Positions 60,995 through 64,000 of a stretch of DNA of 64,000 nt are shown one piece after another. The translations under genes were made by a program, and so were the position numbers. The notes beneath the pieces are model-generated. The model made no database searches. It saw nothing but the letters and a program-made list of their open reading frames with translations, and was not told where the DNA came from. Source of the stretch: Acetobacteraceae bacterium B3987 (GTDB lineage: Bacteria; Pseudomonadota; Alphaproteobacteria; Acetobacterales; Acetobacteraceae); contig JAFNMF010000029.1 in assembly GCA_026537415.1 (NCBI GenBank), positions 62,001-126,000 of the forward strand, in the 5' to 3' direction. Position 1 is the stretch's first letter; each line of letters opens with the position of its first letter.

Positions 60995-62125
60995 TCACTC
61001 ACCCACATGGACGGTTGGCTCGACAGACATGCCCAGTGAAAGGGGCAGCTTGTCATCAAGCCCGCTATCAATCAGGATTTTGACGGGAATACGCTGAACG
61101 GTCTTCACAAAGTTCCCCGTAGCATTCTCCGGCGGGAACGCACTGAAGGACTCACCAGAGCCTCTCTGTATGGTATCCACATGACCCTTTAGATGGAGCT
61201 GAGGATAGGCATCCACCTCAATCTCAGCCTTCTGGCCCGGGCGCATGTCAGAGAGCTGGGTTTCCTTATAATTGGCAACAATCCAGACATCCCGGGCCAC
61301 GATGGAGAACATCTCCTGCCCAACCTGCACGAAATTGCCCTGCTCCACCGTACGCTGTGAAACCCAGCCATCCCGTGGGGCACGGATATCCATCCACTCC
61401 ACATTTTGACGGGCCAATTCCAGCTCGGCCTGTGCTGATTTCAGCGTGGCCTGAGCCTGAGTGTAATGAGCATAGGCATTGCCAATATTCGCCTTGACCG
61501 GCTCCGCCTGTGTCAGCTGGCCCTGCGCCTGCATGACGGATGCCGTCGCTTCATCCAAAGCTGCACGGGCATAATCAATGCTCTGCTGCGTTGTAGCGGC
61601 ACGCTCCACACGATGCTGCCGGACATAATCCGTCTGAGCCCGGAAAAGGCGAGCCTTAGCCTCCTGAAGAGCCCCTTGGGCAGCCATCAACTGGCCAGGA
61701 TAATTCTTCTGCGCCACGGCGTAGGACAAATCGTAAGAGACCATATCCGCCTCGGCCTGCGCTACGGCCGCTTCGGCCCGATGCAGTTGCGCCAGATAAT
61801 CCCGGCCATCAATCTGCACCAGAAGATCACCCTTATGGACAAACTGGTTATCATCCACCAGCAAGCGGGACACATATCCGCTAACATGCGCTGCAATGGA
61901 AATCTTGCGACCCGTCACATAAGCATCATCTGTCTCAACCTTGTTCCGGTTGAAGAAGAAATACAGCCCGATACCCAGTACAACCATAACCAAAATAAGA
62001 ATCAGGATGAGTTTCCTGGCCCCACGGTCCTTGAAGGGCTTTCCTGTCTGGTCCGAGGTGGCCTGCTGCTCCTGTCCACCCGGTGCGGCAGAGTGAGTGT
62101 CAGACTGTGTATCGGACTGTGCCAT
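60995..62125 (-). CDS. Membrane fusion protein, EmrA/HlyD family
   Basis: AGAGG five bases before ATG 62125 gives 376 residues; GTG 62131 is less likely. After a cytoplasmic tail and one membrane anchor (LILILILVMVVLGIGLYFFF) comes NKVETDDAYVTGRKISIAAHVSGYVSRLLVDDNQFVHKGDLLVQID. A long coiled coil and the second lipoyl half (MDIRAPRDGWVSQRTVEQGNFVQVGQEMF) follow. It bridges EmrB to the outer-membrane factor. A palindromic operator lies 98 bases upstream. Confidence 0.93.
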   Translation of the reverse strand: MAQSDTQSDTHSAAPGGQEQQATSDQTGKPFKDRGARKLILILILVMVVLGIGLYFFFNRNKVETDDAYVTGRKISIAAHVSGYVSRLLVDDNQFVHKGDLLVQIDGRDYLAQLHRAEAAVAQAEADMVSYDLSYAVAQKNYPGQLMAAQGALQEAKARLFRAQTDYVRQHRVERAATTQQSIDYARAALDEATASVMQAQGQLTQAEPVKANIGNAYAHYTQAQATLKSAQAELELARQNVEWMDIRAPRDGWVSQRTVEQGNFVQVGQEMFSIVARDVWIVANYKETQLSDMRPGQKAEIEVDAYPQLHLKGHVDTIQRGSGESFSAFPPENATGNFVKTVQRIPVKILIDSGLDDKLPLSLGMSVEPTVHVGE

Positions 62126-62223
62126 GATCACCTCTAGAGTATGAGATTATCCATCCTGCACCCTGTCAGCTTGGCTATGGCCTGCATGGCTGTGACTGGA
62201 CCAGCGATGATCTAAAAAAGAAA

Positions 62224-62241
62224 AATGACCAATCGGTCATT
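62224..62241. promoter_or_regulatory. TetR-type operator upstream of emrA
   Basis: AATGACC and GGTCATT are perfect 7-bp arms around AATC, the kind of symmetry bound by TetR-family repressors. It lies between emrA and folD, close to where the emrAB promoter should be. The regulator encoded at 58735 is the natural candidate. I did not find a second copy before the outer-membrane factor gene. Confidence 0.7.
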
Positions 62242-62386
62242 ATGTGTATGAACAGGAGTTATCCTATTCATATAGAACAATCAAGCACTTGTTCCAGAAT
62301 GGCCATTCTTATGAAGAATTCATGACCATCACGGCTTCTGCCAAATAGCAGAAGCCTGCAACGACAAAACCCAAAAAACGCTTCTC

Positions 62387-63298
62387 TCAGCCCTCTAAAG
62401 AGGCTCTGCGCCGACTCGCTGCCTGAAAGGTATTATACAGCAGGCAGGCAATGGTCATCGGTCCGACACCACCCGGCACTGGCGTAATGTGCCCGGCTAC
62501 CTGGCTGGCTTCCTCAAACACCACATCCCCGACCAGACGGCTCTTGCCCTCCGGAGTCTGCACACGGGTGATGCCGACATCAATGACCGTTGCACCGGGC
62601 TTGATCCAACTCCCCTTCACCAGCCCTGCCTTGCCGGTAGCCACCACGATAATATCAGCCTCCCGAGCCAATGCCTCGATGTTGCGGGTATGAATATGCG
62701 CTATCGTAACGGTGCAGTTAGCCTTAAGCAGAAGCTGTGCCATCGGCTTGCCCACCAAATTGGAGGCTCCGATGACAACGGCCTTCATCCCTGTCATGTC
62801 CGCATGAACGGACTGCAACAACTTGAGGCAACCCAACGGCGTACAGGGGACAATGCCATTCTCCATGCCAAGAGCCAGACGACCAGTATTAACCTCGCCC
62901 AGTCCGTCAACATCCTTATCCGGGTGGATAGCGTTGGTCACGGTAGCGGCGTCAATCTGCGGCGGTAGTGGCAACTGAACCAGAATACCATCCACCTTGG
63001 GGTTGGCATTCAGCTCTTCAATCAGGGCCAGCAGCTCTTCCTGCGAAGTACTTTCTGGCATCATCTGCATGAAGGACTTCATCCCCGCACGATGGGTCTG
63101 GATTGCCTTGTTCTTGACGTACACTTCCGAGGCCGGGTCATTGCCGACAAGCACCACAGCCAGACCGGGCAGCTCATGCCCTTTTTCGACCAGCTGCTCC
63201 ACCTGACTACGGATTTCATCCGTCATTCTGGCCGCCATAGCCTTACCATCAATCAGTTCTGCCTTACCGCCTGCATGTACGGTGGATGATGCTGTCAT
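62387..63298 (-). CDS. folD: Bifunctional methylenetetrahydrofolate dehydrogenase/cyclohydrolase
   Basis: GGAGAG before ATG 63298 favours a 303-residue product over the start at 63358. Motifs are [30 protein letters not shown] with the catalytic Lys, [50 protein letters not shown] and [27 protein letters not shown]. It interconverts methylene- and formyl-tetrahydrofolate with NADP. The gene faces away from the threonine aldolase gene, which also feeds one-carbon units (via glycine). Confidence 0.95.
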   Translation of the reverse strand: MTASSTVHAGGKAELIDGKAMAARMTDEIRSQVEQLVEKGHELPGLAVVLVGNDPASEVYVKNKAIQTHRAGMKSFMQMMPESTSQEELLALIEELNANPKVDGILVQLPLPPQIDAATVTNAIHPDKDVDGLGEVNTGRLALGMENGIVPCTPLGCLKLLQSVHADMTGMKAVVIGASNLVGKPMAQLLLKANCTVTIAHIHTRNIEALAREADIIVVATGKAGLVKGSWIKPGATVIDVGITRVQTPEGKSRLVGDVVFEEASQVAGHITPVPGGVGPMTIACLLYNTFQAASRRRASLEG

Positions 63299-63438
63299 GA
63301 ACGTACTCTCCGCCAAAACCGGTGTTTCCCGCCTCTCTATGCCCATTGGACAAGACATGACAAGACCTGATCTTTCCGCTAGAGACTGAGAACCAGAAAT
63401 GGACAGCCCCCTCCGGCAAGGATGAAGGAACTCACGTC

Positions 63439-64000
63439 GTGCGTGATGATCTACGCAAGAATTTTGCCAGCGATAACGTAACCCCCGCCTGCCCGACTGT
63501 CATGCAGGCCATCGCTGATGCCAACACCGGTAATGTTCCTTCCTATGGTCATGACGACCTCTCCTTGGCACTAAACCAACGTTTTGGCGAAGTCTTCGAT
63601 GCGGAAGTTGCTGTCTTCCCGGTTGCAACGGGCACGGCGGCTAATTCTCTGGCCCTCTCCGCCATGGTTCCCCCTTATGGGAGCGTATTGTGCGACCAAA
63701 GTGCCCACATCAACAATGAAGAAGGCGGGGCACCGGAATTCTTTACTCAGGGGGCCAAACTAGTCGGTATTCCATCCCCGGAAGGACGGATGGACCCGGC
63801 GGGCCTGCCACCCACCCTTCAGCAGAACCGCTGCAAAGGTGTCCTCGCACCTCCCTTCACGGCCCTCTCCATCACGCAGGCCACGGAATGGGGCACGACC
63901 TATCCCTGCAAAACTGTTGCCGCCCTGTCGGACATCGCCCATGAACACGGGTTGAGCGTCCATATGGACGGTTCCCGTCTGGGTAATGCCATTGCCCATC
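63439..64000 (+). CDS. Low-specificity L-threonine aldolase, 3' end cut by window edge
   Basis: The frame has no ATG; AAGGA nine bases before GTG 63439 supports a GTG start. The sequence reads [78 protein letters not shown] and [13 protein letters not shown], all matching PLP-dependent threonine aldolases. The PLP-binding Lys lies beyond the window. It cleaves L-threonine or allo-threonine to glycine and acetaldehyde. Confidence 0.9.
   Translation, partial: MRDDLRKNFASDNVTPACPTVMQAIADANTGNVPSYGHDDLSLALNQRFGEVFDAEVAVFPVATGTAANSLALSAMVPPYGSVLCDQSAHINNEEGGAPEFFTQGAKLVGIPSPEGRMDPAGLPPTLQQNRCKGVLAPPFTALSITQATEWGTTYPCKTVAALSDIAHEHGLSVHMDGSRLGNAIAH

Noticed and set aside
1-64000. tRNA, rRNA, CRISPR arrays and insertion sequences
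   Set aside because: No T-loop signature in a plausible tRNA context, no regularly spaced repeats and no transposase ORF were seen.

Overview
The window looks like chromosome of an acetic acid bacterium (Acetobacteraceae, Alphaproteobacteria). This is inferred from gene content (DUF1491, QueH, PepSY membrane protein, OprB-type porin, YfdX protein, emrAB-type efflux with an OprM/NodT-type lipoprotein) and moderate-high GC. The genus cannot be fixed from sequence reading alone. No tRNA, rRNA, CRISPR array or insertion sequence was found.

Layout. 1-9.05 kb is host chromosome: the C-terminal part of an S41 protease, a DUF1491 protein, an OmpA-type barrel protein, two small envelope proteins, parE, an aldo/keto reductase and dinB. 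About 9.1-37.8 kb is a complete contractile-tailed (myovirus-type) prophage. It has a LexA/CI-like S24 repressor with candidate operators, terminase, portal, DUF2213 protein, DUF2184 capsid protein, neck proteins, sheath, tube, chaperones, a very short tape-measure candidate, a simple baseplate (Dit-like, plug, hub, spike, gp25, J, DUF2612), fibres and a beta-helix tailspike, a GH32 fructan hydrolase, a spanin pair, an endolysin and a holin candidate. Host-like genes are visible on both sides, yet there is no integrase, transposase or replication gene.

37.9-64 kb is host chromosome again: YnfA and TRIC-type membrane proteins, small secreted proteins, a GNAT acetyltransferase, a PepSY membrane cluster, an AI-2E family transporter, an MscS-type channel, glycerate kinase, QueH, NhaA, a barrel protein, an NCS1 permease, an OprB porin, a YfdX protein, an efflux locus (outer-membrane factor, TetR regulator, EmrB, EmrA with a palindromic operator), folD and the start of a threonine aldolase gene.

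The most unusual parts lie in the prophage. A GH32 levanase/invertase-type enzyme sits among the tail-fibre genes and may degrade a fructan exopolysaccharide during adsorption. A 2.7-kb block of minus-strand genes for small secreted proteins interrupts the baseplate operon between spike and gp25, with a relic of a second spike tip left inside it. Two short minus-strand membrane-protein genes are inserted in the head operon. The tail chaperone gene carries a T TTT TTC slippery site upstream of an out-of-frame partner ORF. The repressor lies just upstream of, and in the same direction as, dinB.
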